Shown piece after piece: positions 53,217 to 62,019 of a stretch of 64,000 nt of DNA. A program made the translations under genes and the position numbers. The notes under the pieces were generated by a model. That model was not told where the DNA came from. It saw only the letters and a list, made by a program, of their open reading frames with translations, and searched no databases. Each line of letters opens with the position of its first letter. The first letter of the stretch is position 1. The DNA lies in the NCBI GenBank assembly GCA_043747835.1, contig JAYTOK010000025.1, positions 62,001 through 126,000 of the forward strand, given 5' to 3'. The DNA comes from CADEED01 sp043747835. Lineage in GTDB: Bacteria > Pseudomonadota > Gammaproteobacteria > Steroidobacterales > Steroidobacteraceae.

Positions 53217-54338
53217 TCAGTCCGCCACGCCCATCGCCGCGAGAGCCTCGCGGATCACCCGATCGTCGTCGTCATTCAGCTCGCGGCCCTCGGTCTCGAT
53301 CGCGTCCGCGCGCTCGAACAGCGGGTGAAAGAGCCCGAGCTTGTCGACGGGGCCCTTCAGCGTGATGACACCGTGTTTGGCGAACGCCGCGCTCCATCGG
53401 TCGCGCACGCGATCCCAGAAAACCTTCGTCCGCTCGAAATACCGGTCCGCGCCCGCGAAATCCGCGTCGCGTATGCGTTCATACCGCGCGAACCCATATT
53501 CCCGGGCGACGTAGGGCTGTATGGCGGCCAGCGAGCGATCCGCCGACAGCACCGCCTTGAGATTGTTCTCTTCCTGGGACCAGCCCGTGGGCACGACGGT
53601 GTGCCGGTTCGTGCCGATCAACACCTGGTAGTCGCCGCGCACGCTCCATTCGCGTCGTGGCAGAGGACGCCACGTGTCGCCGCTCAACCAGGCGGAGAAA
53701 CTTCCGCCGTGTTCCCAGCGCCCGACGCTCGCGTACCGCGGCGACTCATCCACCTGGTAGACGGTCTGCGTCCACGCTCCACGCGATTCGGTGGTAGTTA
53801 GCTTGCGGCGCTGCCAGCGGTCCAGTCCCAGGTGCTCGACGATCTCCTTTGGCTCGTACGCCCAGTCCTGTCGCCAGTGCTTCGTGATCATCGGTTCGCT
53901 GATCTTTCCATCGGCCTGAACGACACGCATCTCGAGGATGTGCACGAGGCTCACGACCTTCGCGTCGTTGCGGTCGACGTAGACTTTTTCGGTGCCCCAG
54001 GATTGATAGGGCGCGACGGGCTTCGCTCCGGCGGTGAATGGCGCGACTTCGAGGAAATCGAAAGTCACGCGATACGTGCCGGCCATCGCGAGGATGGCGC
54101 GCCGATCGCGTTCGAGCGGCGTCAGGTCCTTTTCCTGCAACGCCTTCCACACTGCGGATTCCGCGGTGTCGAGCGTGATGGGCGCGCCCTTCGTCGTGCC
54201 GCCGCGCGGCTTGAGCGTGTTGCCATCGATCGGCCAGGAGAAGGTGTAGCGCGGCGGCGCGGCCGTGCCTTCGGCTTGGCCGGCGTAAGTCCATGCCGGC
54301 GCGCACGCCAGCAGCAAGGCGATCGTCAGATGTTTCAT
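53217..54338 (-). CDS. DUF6607-like secreted protein
   Basis: A 373-residue exported protein with signal peptide LTIALLLACAPAWTYAGQA. Motifs include AILAMAGTYRVTFDFLEVAPF, YQSWGTEKVYV, VVSLVHILEM, KHWRQDWAYE and a Trp-rich middle (RGAWTQTVYQVDESPRYASV). These fit what I recall of the DUF6607 family, whose function is unknown. A C-terminal acidic stretch ELNDDDDRVI is present. No catalytic motif is seen. It stands alone, with 123 bp to the upstream DDAH-like gene on the same strand. Confidence 0.65.
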   Translation of the reverse strand: MKHLTIALLLACAPAWTYAGQAEGTAAPPRYTFSWPIDGNTLKPRGGTTKGAPITLDTAESAVWKALQEKDLTPLERDRRAILAMAGTYRVTFDFLEVAPFTAGAKPVAPYQSWGTEKVYVDRNDAKVVSLVHILEMRVVQADGKISEPMITKHWRQDWAYEPKEIVEHLGLDRWQRRKLTTTESRGAWTQTVYQVDESPRYASVGRWEHGGSFSAWLSGDTWRPLPRREWSVRGDYQVLIGTNRHTVVPTGWSQEENNLKAVLSADRSLAAIQPYVAREYGFARYERIRDADFAGADRYFERTKVFWDRVRDRWSAAFAKHGVITLKGPVDKLGLFHPLFERADAIETEGRELNDDDDRVIREALAAMGVAD

Positions 54339-54461
54339 GGGAGTACCCGCAAGACGTGGTTTCGCTTGTAGGCTGGCGACCCGTGGAACGGGCGTGGCTG
54401 GCTGGAGCCGATGATCGCAGGCCGTCGGTCAGGTCGCAAACCCGCCGGGTAGCGCGCTCAT

Positions 54462-55253
54462 TCAGCCGGCCAGCGGGTCGAACCAGCGCAGCGACATGCA
54501 GGAAAGACCCGCGTCTATCTTCCCGATCTCGGACACGGACAGCGGCAACACTTTCGATCCATGTCGCTCCAGCATTTCCAGGGTGCGGGGGCACCCCGAG
54601 CGGATGAACAGCACATCGTTCACCCGCAGCGCATTCGCCGCCGCGCGTTCCTCTTCTGGCAGGACGAGCACGCGGAAGCCCGCGAGAAGCCCGGAACTCG
54701 CGAGCGCCCGTGTCGCGAGGATCGTCTCTTCGTCGACCAGCGAGCAATCCGTCTTGAGGTGCAAGGTTCCGGCAGGGACACGCACGATCTCGCTGGCGAG
54801 GCCGATCGAACGCAGGAGATCGCGCAGCGCCGCGGCGCCGACGTCGTCTGTTCGCGCGGAGAGACCGATGAGGACGATGCGCGGAGTGACGAGAATGTCG
54901 CCGCCGTCGGCGTAGCCGTCGGTGAGCTCAAGCACTTTGGGGAAGCGCGCCGTGAGCGTGGGCGTGAGCTGAGCGGATTCGGCGATGCGAGTCGGCGCAC
55001 CGGGGCGCAGCAGCAATGCGGCCTGCGGGAAGACCAAGGCGGGGTCTTCGACGAAGATGGAATCGGGGAACGGTTCGAGGGGATCGAGCACGGTCACGCG
55101 GACACCGGCGGACTGCAGGGCTGCGATGTAAGAACGATGCTCGGCGAGAATGGTTTCGAAGACGGGCGCGGGCCCCGGAGTCGCGGTCAATCCATTGACG
55201 ACGCTGCGGCCTGGTGTGCGGACGATCGCGGAGTTGAAGTCGAATACGCGCAT
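54462..55253 (-). CDS. Dimethylargininase (DDAH)-like amidinohydrolase
   Basis: A 263-residue enzyme of the guanidino-group-modifying superfamily, which hydrolyses methylated arginines to citrulline and amines. The catalytic set is visible: Glu-Asp in SIFVEDPALVF (about 65-75), DGGDILV (about 117-122), His165 in TLHLKTDCSLVD, and the nucleophile Cys252 in IDAGLSCMSLRW near the C-terminus. NALRVNDVLFI is another family segment. The ATG at 55253 gives the normal family length; the longer open frame upstream is not credible. It lies 41 bp after the GST-SnoaL fusion on the same strand. Confidence 0.87.
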   Translation of the reverse strand: MRVFDFNSAIVRTPGRSVVNGLTATPGPAPVFETILAEHRSYIAALQSAGVRVTVLDPLEPFPDSIFVEDPALVFPQAALLLRPGAPTRIAESAQLTPTLTARFPKVLELTDGYADGGDILVTPRIVLIGLSARTDDVGAAALRDLLRSIGLASEIVRVPAGTLHLKTDCSLVDEETILATRALASSGLLAGFRVLVLPEEERAAANALRVNDVLFIRSGCPRTLEMLERHGSKVLPLSVSEIGKIDAGLSCMSLRWFDPLAG

Positions 55254-55294
55254 GACGGGAGCATGGGAATGCCGGAGTGGGTTCCGGGAGTGGA

Positions 55295-56338
55295 TCAGAT
55301 CGTAACCGAGGCCTGGATCCCAACCCATTCGAGAGCCTCGTGCCTCTGGCCGAACGAGCGCATCTGGATCGCCTTTCCCTCGCGGAATGTGTAGACGTCG
55401 GCAAGCCGCCCATCGATCCATTCCGTCTGATCCTTCAGTCTCACTCGCACGTGAACGAAGGCGACGATCTTCTCGCCTGCGACGAAGAATTGCTCCAGCT
55501 CGCAACCGCCTTCGGCCCAGGTGTTGCGTCCCTTCGACATGTTCGCGATCACTGCCGCGTGCCCGCGGTGTGTCCCGGCTCCCGGATAGTCAGGCGGTTC
55601 GATCCACTCCATTTGCGGGTCGAAGGCTTTGACGAAGCCCTGAACATCATTCCGGTTGAGGGCCGCGTATGTTTCCTCCACCGCCTCGATGTCCGTGAAG
55701 ACCGCCAACTGCGCGGCGAAAGCGCGCTGGTAGGCGGGCCGCGCTTCACCGCGGGCGACATAAGCGGCGAGGTTTGGATACTCGTCCAGCAAACCCGATG
55801 CCCGGAGCCGCAACAGCACCGTCACCATCACCAGGTCGCCCGCGCTGAATGCGCCGTCGAGCCAGTCGGCACGCCCGAGCCGATCGGACAGCGTTCCCAG
55901 CCGGTCACGCACGCGTTGCTCGACCAACACCAGGCGCTTCTCGTACCAGGACTCGTCCCGCTCGAGTAGCTTGGCCGTCTGTAGATCGAGGATCGGCGGC
56001 TCGACCGTGCTCAACGCGGCGAACATCCAGGTGATCGCGCGCGCGCGGGCGTTCGCGTCGTCAGGCAGCAGACCCGCATGACGCTGCGCGACGTGGAACA
56101 CGATCGCGCCCGATTCGAACAGAGCGAGATCGTCCTCTTCGTAGGTCGGAATCTGCCCGAAAGGATGCAGCGCCCGATGCGCCGGCTCCTTCATCGCGGC
56201 GAACGACACGAGCCGAACGGCGTATCGCTGGCCCACTTCTTCGAGCGCCCAGCGAACGCGCATGTCACGCGCCAGTCCCCTGCCACGATCGGGTGAACGT
56301 TCAAAGGCGGTGATGGTTGGCGTGCTCGAAAGGATCAT
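55295..56338 (-). CDS. Glutathione S-transferase fused to a SnoaL/NTF2-like domain
   Basis: A 347-residue two-domain protein. Residues about 1-85 form a GST thioredoxin fold (RVRWALEEVGQRYAVRLV, HPFGQIPTYEEDDLALFESGAI), with GST_C helices at about 95-215 (SAGDLVMVTVLLRLRASGLL). Residues about 220-345 are an NTF2/SnoaL-like domain (VEETYAALNRNDVQGFVKAF, GHAAVIANMSKGRNTWAEGG, YTFREGKAIQMRSF). The joint is continuous in one frame, with no sign of frameshift. Fusion of a GST with a SnoaL fold is unusual and suggests detoxification of a hydrophobic ligand, which is inference. Confidence 0.82.
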   Translation of the reverse strand: MILSSTPTITAFERSPDRGRGLARDMRVRWALEEVGQRYAVRLVSFAAMKEPAHRALHPFGQIPTYEEDDLALFESGAIVFHVAQRHAGLLPDDANARARAITWMFAALSTVEPPILDLQTAKLLERDESWYEKRLVLVEQRVRDRLGTLSDRLGRADWLDGAFSAGDLVMVTVLLRLRASGLLDEYPNLAAYVARGEARPAYQRAFAAQLAVFTDIEAVEETYAALNRNDVQGFVKAFDPQMEWIEPPDYPGAGTHRGHAAVIANMSKGRNTWAEGGCELEQFFVAGEKIVAFVHVRVRLKDQTEWIDGRLADVYTFREGKAIQMRSFGQRHEALEWVGIQASVTI

Positions 56339-56429
56339 GGGGATCTCTCCGTTGCTGGACGTCTGTGACTAGACGTTCGAGACAGGCCCCGATCGACATT
56401 CCCGGAGTTTTTTTTGCCCCGGTCCCACG

Positions 56430-57701
56430 CTATTCGTGGCGCAACGCGTCGATCGGCGCGAGATTCGCCGCACGCCGTGCCGGCAGGATGCCGAACAGCA
56501 TGCCGACGAGCGCGGAGAAACCCGTGGCGCCGACCACCGCCCACCATGGCACCGCCGGCGGCGGAAAGTGCGGGATCAACTTGGCGGCCACCACGCCTAG
56601 CAACCACCCGAACGCAACCCCGATGATGCCGCCGATCACCGCGAGCACCATGGCTTCGATGAGGAACTGCATGAGGATGAAACTGCGCGGCGCGCCCAAC
56701 GCCTTGGCGATGCCGATCTCGCGGGTTCGCTCCGTGACCGACACCAGCATGATGTTCATGATTCCCACGCCGCCCACCAGCAGCGAGATCCCGACCACGG
56801 CGGAGATGACGAGCGTGATGGTGCCCGACACGCGCTGAATGGTTTCGGTGAGCGACTGCGAGGTCATGACCTCGAAGTCGTCGGAATCCCCGGGACCAAT
56901 CTTGTGCGCACGGCGCAGCAGCGCGGTGATGCGGCTGGTGACGTCATCGACCGCGTCGAGATCGTCGACGGTGAGCATGATGTTCATGTCGGGCTCGTTG
57001 TACGGGCCCGACAGTGCCCTGCCCGTCTCGAACGGGATGACGGCGTAGTTGTCCATGCTCTGTCCGAACATCTCGCCGCGCGCCTCCATGAGGCCGACGA
57101 TCTTGAACCACTGGCCTCCCAACTGGATGAACGTGCCAAGACAGTCCTCCGGTAGTTTGAGATCGGTGCGCGCCTTCTCGCCGAGCACGACGACGCGGCG
57201 CCGCGAAGCGTTGTCGCTGTCCGTCACGAAACGACCGAGCCGCGGATACGACTGGTTGGCGAACTGGAACCAGTTCGTGGTCGCGATGACTTGCGCGCCC
57301 GACGTGTTGACGCCCCAGCGCACACCGCCCGGAAGATTGAGGCCGGACGTCGGCGTCACGTTGCTGATGCCCGCGATCTGGTGCTTCACGAGCTCGAGGT
57401 CGGCGGGCTTCAGTTTGTTCCATTTGCCGATCAGCCAGTCTTCCCGCGAAGTGTTCGAGTGGATCTGCAACGCGTTGCCGCCGAATCCCTCGAACTCGCT
57501 CATGACCGACCGCGTGAGACCCTGCAGTAGTGAGACGATGCAGATGACCGAGGCCACGCCGATGATGACGCCGAGCATGGTGAGGAAGCTGCGCATGCGG
57601 TGCGAGCGGATGCTGCCGAGCGCGGAGCGCACGCACTCCTGCAAGGCATAGAAGAACCCCTGCAGCCGGCTCACGTCGTCGAGGGGAGCGGCGTCGCTCA
57701 T
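56430..57701 (-). CDS. MacB-like ABC transporter permease (FtsX fold)
   Basis: A 423-residue permease with the MacB/LolC topology: one N-terminal helix (MRSFLTMLGVIIGVASVICI), a large periplasmic domain (about 65-295), and three C-terminal helices (LVISAVVGISLLVGGVGIMN, FILMQFLIEAMVLAVIGGII, VGATGFSALVGMLFGILPAR). SVTERTREIGIAKALGAP is the FtsX family signature. It is the last gene of a seven-gene operon and overlaps the ATPase gene upstream by ATGA. With its ATPase and adaptor it would form a tripartite efflux pump for an antibiotic or peptide. Confidence 0.92.
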   Translation of the reverse strand: MSDAAPLDDVSRLQGFFYALQECVRSALGSIRSHRMRSFLTMLGVIIGVASVICIVSLLQGLTRSVMSEFEGFGGNALQIHSNTSREDWLIGKWNKLKPADLELVKHQIAGISNVTPTSGLNLPGGVRWGVNTSGAQVIATTNWFQFANQSYPRLGRFVTDSDNASRRRVVVLGEKARTDLKLPEDCLGTFIQLGGQWFKIVGLMEARGEMFGQSMDNYAVIPFETGRALSGPYNEPDMNIMLTVDDLDAVDDVTSRITALLRRAHKIGPGDSDDFEVMTSQSLTETIQRVSGTITLVISAVVGISLLVGGVGIMNIMLVSVTERTREIGIAKALGAPRSFILMQFLIEAMVLAVIGGIIGVAFGWLLGVVAAKLIPHFPPPAVPWWAVVGATGFSALVGMLFGILPARRAANLAPIDALRHE

Positions 57702-58396
57702 GCCCGCTTCTCCTCGTTCACCGGCTGCTCGCGATCTTCCACGATGCGGCCGTCGTGCAATCGCACCACGCGCCGGCAGTACGCGGCGACCGCGGAGTCG
57801 TGCGTAACAATAATAATCGTCATGCCGTCGCGATTGAGGTCGCCGAAAATGCCCATGATCTCGCGCGCCGTCTTGCTGTCGAGGTTGCCCGTCGGCTCGT
57901 CGGCCAGCAGCACGTCCGGCCGGCCGACGAGTGCTCTGGCGATCGCGACGCGTTGCCGCTGTCCGCCCGAAAGCTCATTCGGTTTGTGCAAGGTCCGCGC
58001 TTCGAGGCCCACGCGCGCCAGCGCCGCGTTCGCGCGCTCGCGCCGGACGGCGGGCGCGAGGCCGCGATAGATCAAGGGCTGCGCGACGTTGTCGGCAATG
58101 GTGGTACGCGGCATCAGGTGGTAGCTCTGGAAGATGAAACCGATCTTGCGATTGCGGACGCGGGCGAGCTCATCCTCGCTCAGGGTCGCGACGGCCTCAC
58201 TATCGAGCGTGTATGTGCCGGTGGTCGGAAGATCCAGGCAGCCAAGCACGTTCATCATCGTCGACTTGCCGGAACCGGAGGGCCCGATCAGCGCCACATA
58301 CTCGTTGCGCGCGATGCTCAAGTTTATGTCGGCGAGCGCGACGAGCTGAGTGTCGCCCATCTGGTACGTCTTGCCGATGTCGCGCAGCTCGATCAC
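57698..58396 (-). CDS. MacB/LolD-type ABC transporter ATPase
   Basis: A 232-residue nucleotide-binding protein. Walker A is GPSGSGKSTMMN, the Q-loop is near FIFQSYHLMPR, the ABC signature is LSGGQRQRVAIARAL, Walker B is DVLLADEPTGNLDS, and VTHDSAVAAYC is the H-loop. DEPTGNLD is typical of the LolD/MacB subfamily. It lies 6 bp downstream of the adaptor stop and overlaps the permease start. Confidence 0.94.
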   Translation of the reverse strand: MIELRDIGKTYQMGDTQLVALADINLSIARNEYVALIGPSGSGKSTMMNVLGCLDLPTTGTYTLDSEAVATLSEDELARVRNRKIGFIFQSYHLMPRTTIADNVAQPLIYRGLAPAVRRERANAALARVGLEARTLHKPNELSGGQRQRVAIARALVGRPDVLLADEPTGNLDSKTAREIMGIFGDLNRDGMTIIIVTHDSAVAAYCRRVVRLHDGRIVEDREQPVNEEKRA

Positions 58397-58402
58397 GTGG
58401 CC

Positions 58403-59608
58403 TTACTTCTTCGCGGCCGGTTCGGCTTTTTCTTTGATGCCGACCTTCTCGCCGTCCAGCAGGAAGAGCAGCGTCTTCGCGGGGCCGACGATGATCTGCT
58501 CGCCCTCTTTCAGACCGGACGTGATGGCGATGTGGCTGTCGTCTGCGGTGCCCGTGGAAACGGCGCGCTTGACGGCACGGCCGTCCTTATAAATGAACAC
58601 GCTGGCTACCGATTTTTCCGACTTCGCCGATTTGTCCGGATTGTCCTCGTAGCGCAGCGACTGCACCGGCACCGCGAGCACCCTGGCATCGCTGTGCGAT
58701 CCCGTGAGCACCTCGGCGCGACAACTCATGCCGGGATGAAAGACCACTCCCGCGGTATTCGTGAGACGGATTCGCACCGGGTAACTCTTGTTCTGTCCCG
58801 GCGGCTGTCGCGGCGCAATGGCAACCTGGTCGACGGTGCCCTTCAGAATCTTGTCGGGAAACGCCGCGGGGACCACGCGCGCTTCGGCGCCCACGCGGAT
58901 GAACGCGATGTCAGTCTCATCGACGTTGATCTCCGCATCGATGCTCGTCGTATCGGCCACGTCGAGCAGCGTCGAGCCGGCGATGCCGGAGAAGCTGGGC
59001 ACGGCGGTCTGGCCCACTTTCACGTAGATAGCCGTGACCTTGCCGTCGAGCGGTGAGCGGATCTGGGTCTTGGCGAGCAGCTCCTCCGCCTGCCGCAGTT
59101 GCGCGACCGACTGTGAAAGCTGCTCACGACTCGTGCGCAGGTCCACTTCGGCCAGATTGCGCGCCGACACCATCTCCGCGAGGGTGTTGACATCCACCAT
59201 GCCTTGCGCACGCAGCGCTTCGAAGCGCTTCACCTTCGCACTTTGCGTGTCGAAGTCGACCTGCCGGCGATCGATGCTGAGCCGCGACTGACGAACCTGT
59301 GCCTCACTCTGCTCGATCGCCGCCTGCGGCGCTCGCGGATCGAGACGCATGAGGAGTTGCTCGCGCGTCACCTGGTCGCCCTCTTTCACGAGGATCTCCG
59401 TCACCCGGCCCGTCACCTCTGGCGCCAGCGTGACCTGGCTTTCGTAAGTCAGCGATCCCGATGCGAGCACGGTCGGAGACAGCGCGCGCAAGGTGCCGTT
59501 CTCGACTTCGACCATCTTGCTGGTGTCGTCACGCGTGAGCTTGAGTCCGACGGGCAACACGATCAGCGCCGCGATGACGCTCAACGCGATCCATTGCTTC
59601 TTTGTCAT
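58403..59608 (-). CDS. MacA-like periplasmic adaptor (HlyD/RND family)
   Basis: A 401-residue membrane-fusion protein. One N-terminal helix (WIALSVIAALIVLPVGLKL) anchors it. A lipoyl half-motif (LAPEVTGRVTEILVKEGDQV) is followed by a long coiled coil (about 95-185: EQSEAQVRQSRLSIDRRQV and beyond) and the second lipoyl half (IRSPLDGKVTAIYVKVGQTA). Beta-barrel and membrane-proximal domains complete it (VVFHPGMSCRAEV). It links the downstream ABC ATPase/permease to an outer-membrane channel not encoded here. Confidence 0.93.
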   Translation of the reverse strand: MTKKQWIALSVIAALIVLPVGLKLTRDDTSKMVEVENGTLRALSPTVLASGSLTYESQVTLAPEVTGRVTEILVKEGDQVTREQLLMRLDPRAPQAAIEQSEAQVRQSRLSIDRRQVDFDTQSAKVKRFEALRAQGMVDVNTLAEMVSARNLAEVDLRTSREQLSQSVAQLRQAEELLAKTQIRSPLDGKVTAIYVKVGQTAVPSFSGIAGSTLLDVADTTSIDAEINVDETDIAFIRVGAEARVVPAAFPDKILKGTVDQVAIAPRQPPGQNKSYPVRIRLTNTAGVVFHPGMSCRAEVLTGSHSDARVLAVPVQSLRYEDNPDKSAKSEKSVASVFIYKDGRAVKRAVSTGTADDSHIAITSGLKEGEQIIVGPAKTLLFLLDGEKVGIKEKAEPAAKK

Positions 59609-59617
59609 CGCTCCAAC

Positions 59618-60319
59618 CTACCGGAAAGCGAAGAATGCCCAGACGCCATAGATCACGACGATGGGCACCAGAATGAACGCCGCGCTGAACGCCCACGACC
59701 GCTGGGTCCAGACCTGCACGCCGATGATCATGAGCGCCCAGCCCAGTAAATTAGGGATAGTCAGCGATTCGAGCAGCGAATACCCGGCGCCGCTCATGGG
59801 CACCTGGAACACCAATGCGTTCAGCGACAACGGTGCGAGCGCGGACGGACTCATCTGCGGGGTATCGCTAAGGCCCAGCATGATGGCCGCGATCACGTTG
59901 CTGAGCAGCGTGGGCAGCATCGTCCAGCAGGCGAACGCGAACCAGTGCTTGAATCGCAGGTCCCGCGGCAGCTTCGTGACTTTGGCGGCCAGCAGCAGGT
60001 ACAGCGCCGTCACGAGGAACATGACCGACATGAAGAAGAAAACTCCGATCATCGACCCCCACAACAAAGTGTTGCGGGTGTACATGCCCAGCATCGCCGC
60101 GCGCTGGTCTTCGGGAAGCTTCTGGACGTCGGGGTTGTTGCCGAACATCGCGTCCTTGAACCACTCGATGTCCACGATGCTGTAGTACCAGAACATGATG
60201 GCAAGGGTGGATGCGAGGAGCAGCAGGAGCGGGAACCAGAATCGCGGGCGTGCGCGCAATTCCTCGAAGGCGCTGGAAGGCGCGGTGGCCAGGGCGACGG
60301 AAATGGCGAGATTGTTCAT
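59618..60319 (-). CDS. Yip1-family membrane protein
   Basis: A 233-residue protein with about five transmembrane helices (FWFPLLLLLASTLAIMFWYY, GSMIGVFFFMSVMFLVTALY, FACWTMLPTLLSNVIAAIML, PNLLGWALMIIGVQVW, AFILVPIVVIYGVWAFFAF). The layout, with N-terminal FEELRARPRFWFPLL and a central KHWFAFACW, fits the bacterial Yip1 domain. It lies between the first ABC permease (26 bp upstream) and the adaptor (9 bp downstream), so it is part of the operon. Its role in the transporter is not known. Confidence 0.8.
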   Translation of the reverse strand: MNNLAISVALATAPSSAFEELRARPRFWFPLLLLLASTLAIMFWYYSIVDIEWFKDAMFGNNPDVQKLPEDQRAAMLGMYTRNTLLWGSMIGVFFFMSVMFLVTALYLLLAAKVTKLPRDLRFKHWFAFACWTMLPTLLSNVIAAIMLGLSDTPQMSPSALAPLSLNALVFQVPMSGAGYSLLESLTIPNLLGWALMIIGVQVWTQRSWAFSAAFILVPIVVIYGVWAFFAFR

Positions 60320-60345
60320 GGAGCACCTATTACCACAGAAGTTAG

Positions 60346-62019
60346 TCAGGCGTGTCGAATGCGGTCGAGCGACCAGGGCACGAGAGCGCTGTTCATGAGG
60401 ATCACCATCACCGGGAACAGTATCGCGACGACGGCTGTCGCCTGTATCCCGGAGAGGGGAGCGCCGAGTGCATGTAGCATGGTCAGCAATGCAGCGCCGA
60501 AAGCCGTCGTGACCAGGGCCGCGCCGCTCAGGTAGCCAGCCGTCAGCACGCGCGTCGCGATGCCGTTCCAGAGCAGGTAGATAGCGGCGATCGCCACCGT
60601 GAGCGCGGCGGTCCAGAAAGACGCCTGGAGAATCGTGTTGACGGGGATCCACGGTGCGATGCCACTCTGGTTCGCGACGGCAAGCAGGACGATGGCGACA
60701 CCCCACACGATCGGCAACCAGCTCACGACCAGAACCGCCCGGGGGTAACGGGTCTGGAGCGCCTCGCGCGACGCCTGCCAGGCGATGAAGGCAGCGCTGA
60801 CAATGGACGCGAGGACGGCTTGCGCGGCGTGTGCATACGCCGGCAGCTCACCCAGGTTGTTTGAGATCGTGCTTCGCAACTTGAGCAATCCCTCGACGGT
60901 ATTTTTTCCATTCATCATCCATGGCCCCCAGCCGCCGATGAATGAGCTCGACACCCACACACTGATACCGATCGCGGCCACTCCCACCAGCACGCAGGCG
61001 GATCTCACGAGCAATTTGAGGCCGGCAAGCTGCGCGGTGCTGCAAGGCTGCGTCGCCTCGAAAGCGCTGACGTACCTTTTTCCCTGTTTCCGGCGAATTC
61101 CGAAGACGTTGCCGCCGAGCAGGAAGAGCACCACCGGCACGGAAAACATCGAGACGCCAAGGGCAAGTTGACGGGCAGGCTCGAAGGCGACACCGATCAC
61201 GAACAGCAGCGAGATCACGATCGCGATGGTCAGACCGATCGTCAGCACGGGCAATCCGCTGGACTTCAGCTCGAACCAGATCTGCGCACGGATCGGAGAC
61301 GAGGTGGGACACCTGAACCGGAAGATGCTGATGAACCACGCGGGATACCCGCCGGCTCCCTCCTTCTGCTGGGGCACGATCGCGACGGCATCTCCGCGGC
61401 GCTGCCGCGCGATGCCGACCACCGCGAGAACCATCGACGCGACGCAGATCAGGATCAATACCGCGTTCGCGATTAGCGAGAACTCGACCTTCGGCGGCGA
61501 TCCGACATGTTGCTGGAGCAGAAAGAAGAACGGCCAGCCGACCACGATCGATCCCGTCCACTGGGCAACCCGGCTCCGGGTCGCCCACTGGATGCAGGTG
61601 CAAGCCAGGTGATAGGCGACGAGACACAGCGCCATCGAAAACACCGGAAGCGGCTTGCCGAAGATGAAACCCAGGAGCGCGGCGGACACGACGTACAGCG
61701 CAGTGCAGGAAATCGCGTCGTACAACATCGCGACGGCGACGAACCTGGCCGTCGGAACCGGCCGCGTGAAGAGTAGATAGAGCGGGAAGCCCGGCTTGTA
61801 CCCGTCCGAGAATCGTCCGCCATTGAGCTTCGAGATGGAGAACCAGAAGAAGGCGTGCACCGCGACCAGGATCCAGAACGCGATGGTCACGCCTTTGTCG
61901 GACAGCGCCAGCGCACCGCCGCCCGCCACGAGTCCGAGCGCGAGACGTTGGCCGGCCTCGACGCGCGTCAGCTGCCAGTTCTCCCACAGCATGGCCACGA
62001 TGGGCGATCGCAGGTTCAT
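60346..62019 (-). CDS. ABC transporter permease (ABC-2-like, YtrC/D type)
   Basis: A 557-residue permease with about 12 hydrophobic segments, for example VTIAFWILVAVHAFFWFSIS, ISCTALYVVSAALLGFIFG, TIGLTIAIVISLLFVIGVAF, LGVSMFSVPVVLFLLGGNVF and AVVAILFPVMVILMNSALVP. It is large, perhaps a fusion of two six-helix halves: each half starts with a soluble W-rich segment (MLWENWQLTRVEAG; AQIWFELKSSGLPV). The ATG at 62019 overlaps the ATPase stop (ATGA), which fixes the start; the same frame is open further upstream inside the ATPase gene and is not used. Confidence 0.85.
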   Translation of the reverse strand: MNLRSPIVAMLWENWQLTRVEAGQRLALGLVAGGGALALSDKGVTIAFWILVAVHAFFWFSISKLNGGRFSDGYKPGFPLYLLFTRPVPTARFVAVAMLYDAISCTALYVVSAALLGFIFGKPLPVFSMALCLVAYHLACTCIQWATRSRVAQWTGSIVVGWPFFFLLQQHVGSPPKVEFSLIANAVLILICVASMVLAVVGIARQRRGDAVAIVPQQKEGAGGYPAWFISIFRFRCPTSSPIRAQIWFELKSSGLPVLTIGLTIAIVISLLFVIGVAFEPARQLALGVSMFSVPVVLFLLGGNVFGIRRKQGKRYVSAFEATQPCSTAQLAGLKLLVRSACVLVGVAAIGISVWVSSSFIGGWGPWMMNGKNTVEGLLKLRSTISNNLGELPAYAHAAQAVLASIVSAAFIAWQASREALQTRYPRAVLVVSWLPIVWGVAIVLLAVANQSGIAPWIPVNTILQASFWTAALTVAIAAIYLLWNGIATRVLTAGYLSGAALVTTAFGAALLTMLHALGAPLSGIQATAVVAILFPVMVILMNSALVPWSLDRIRHA

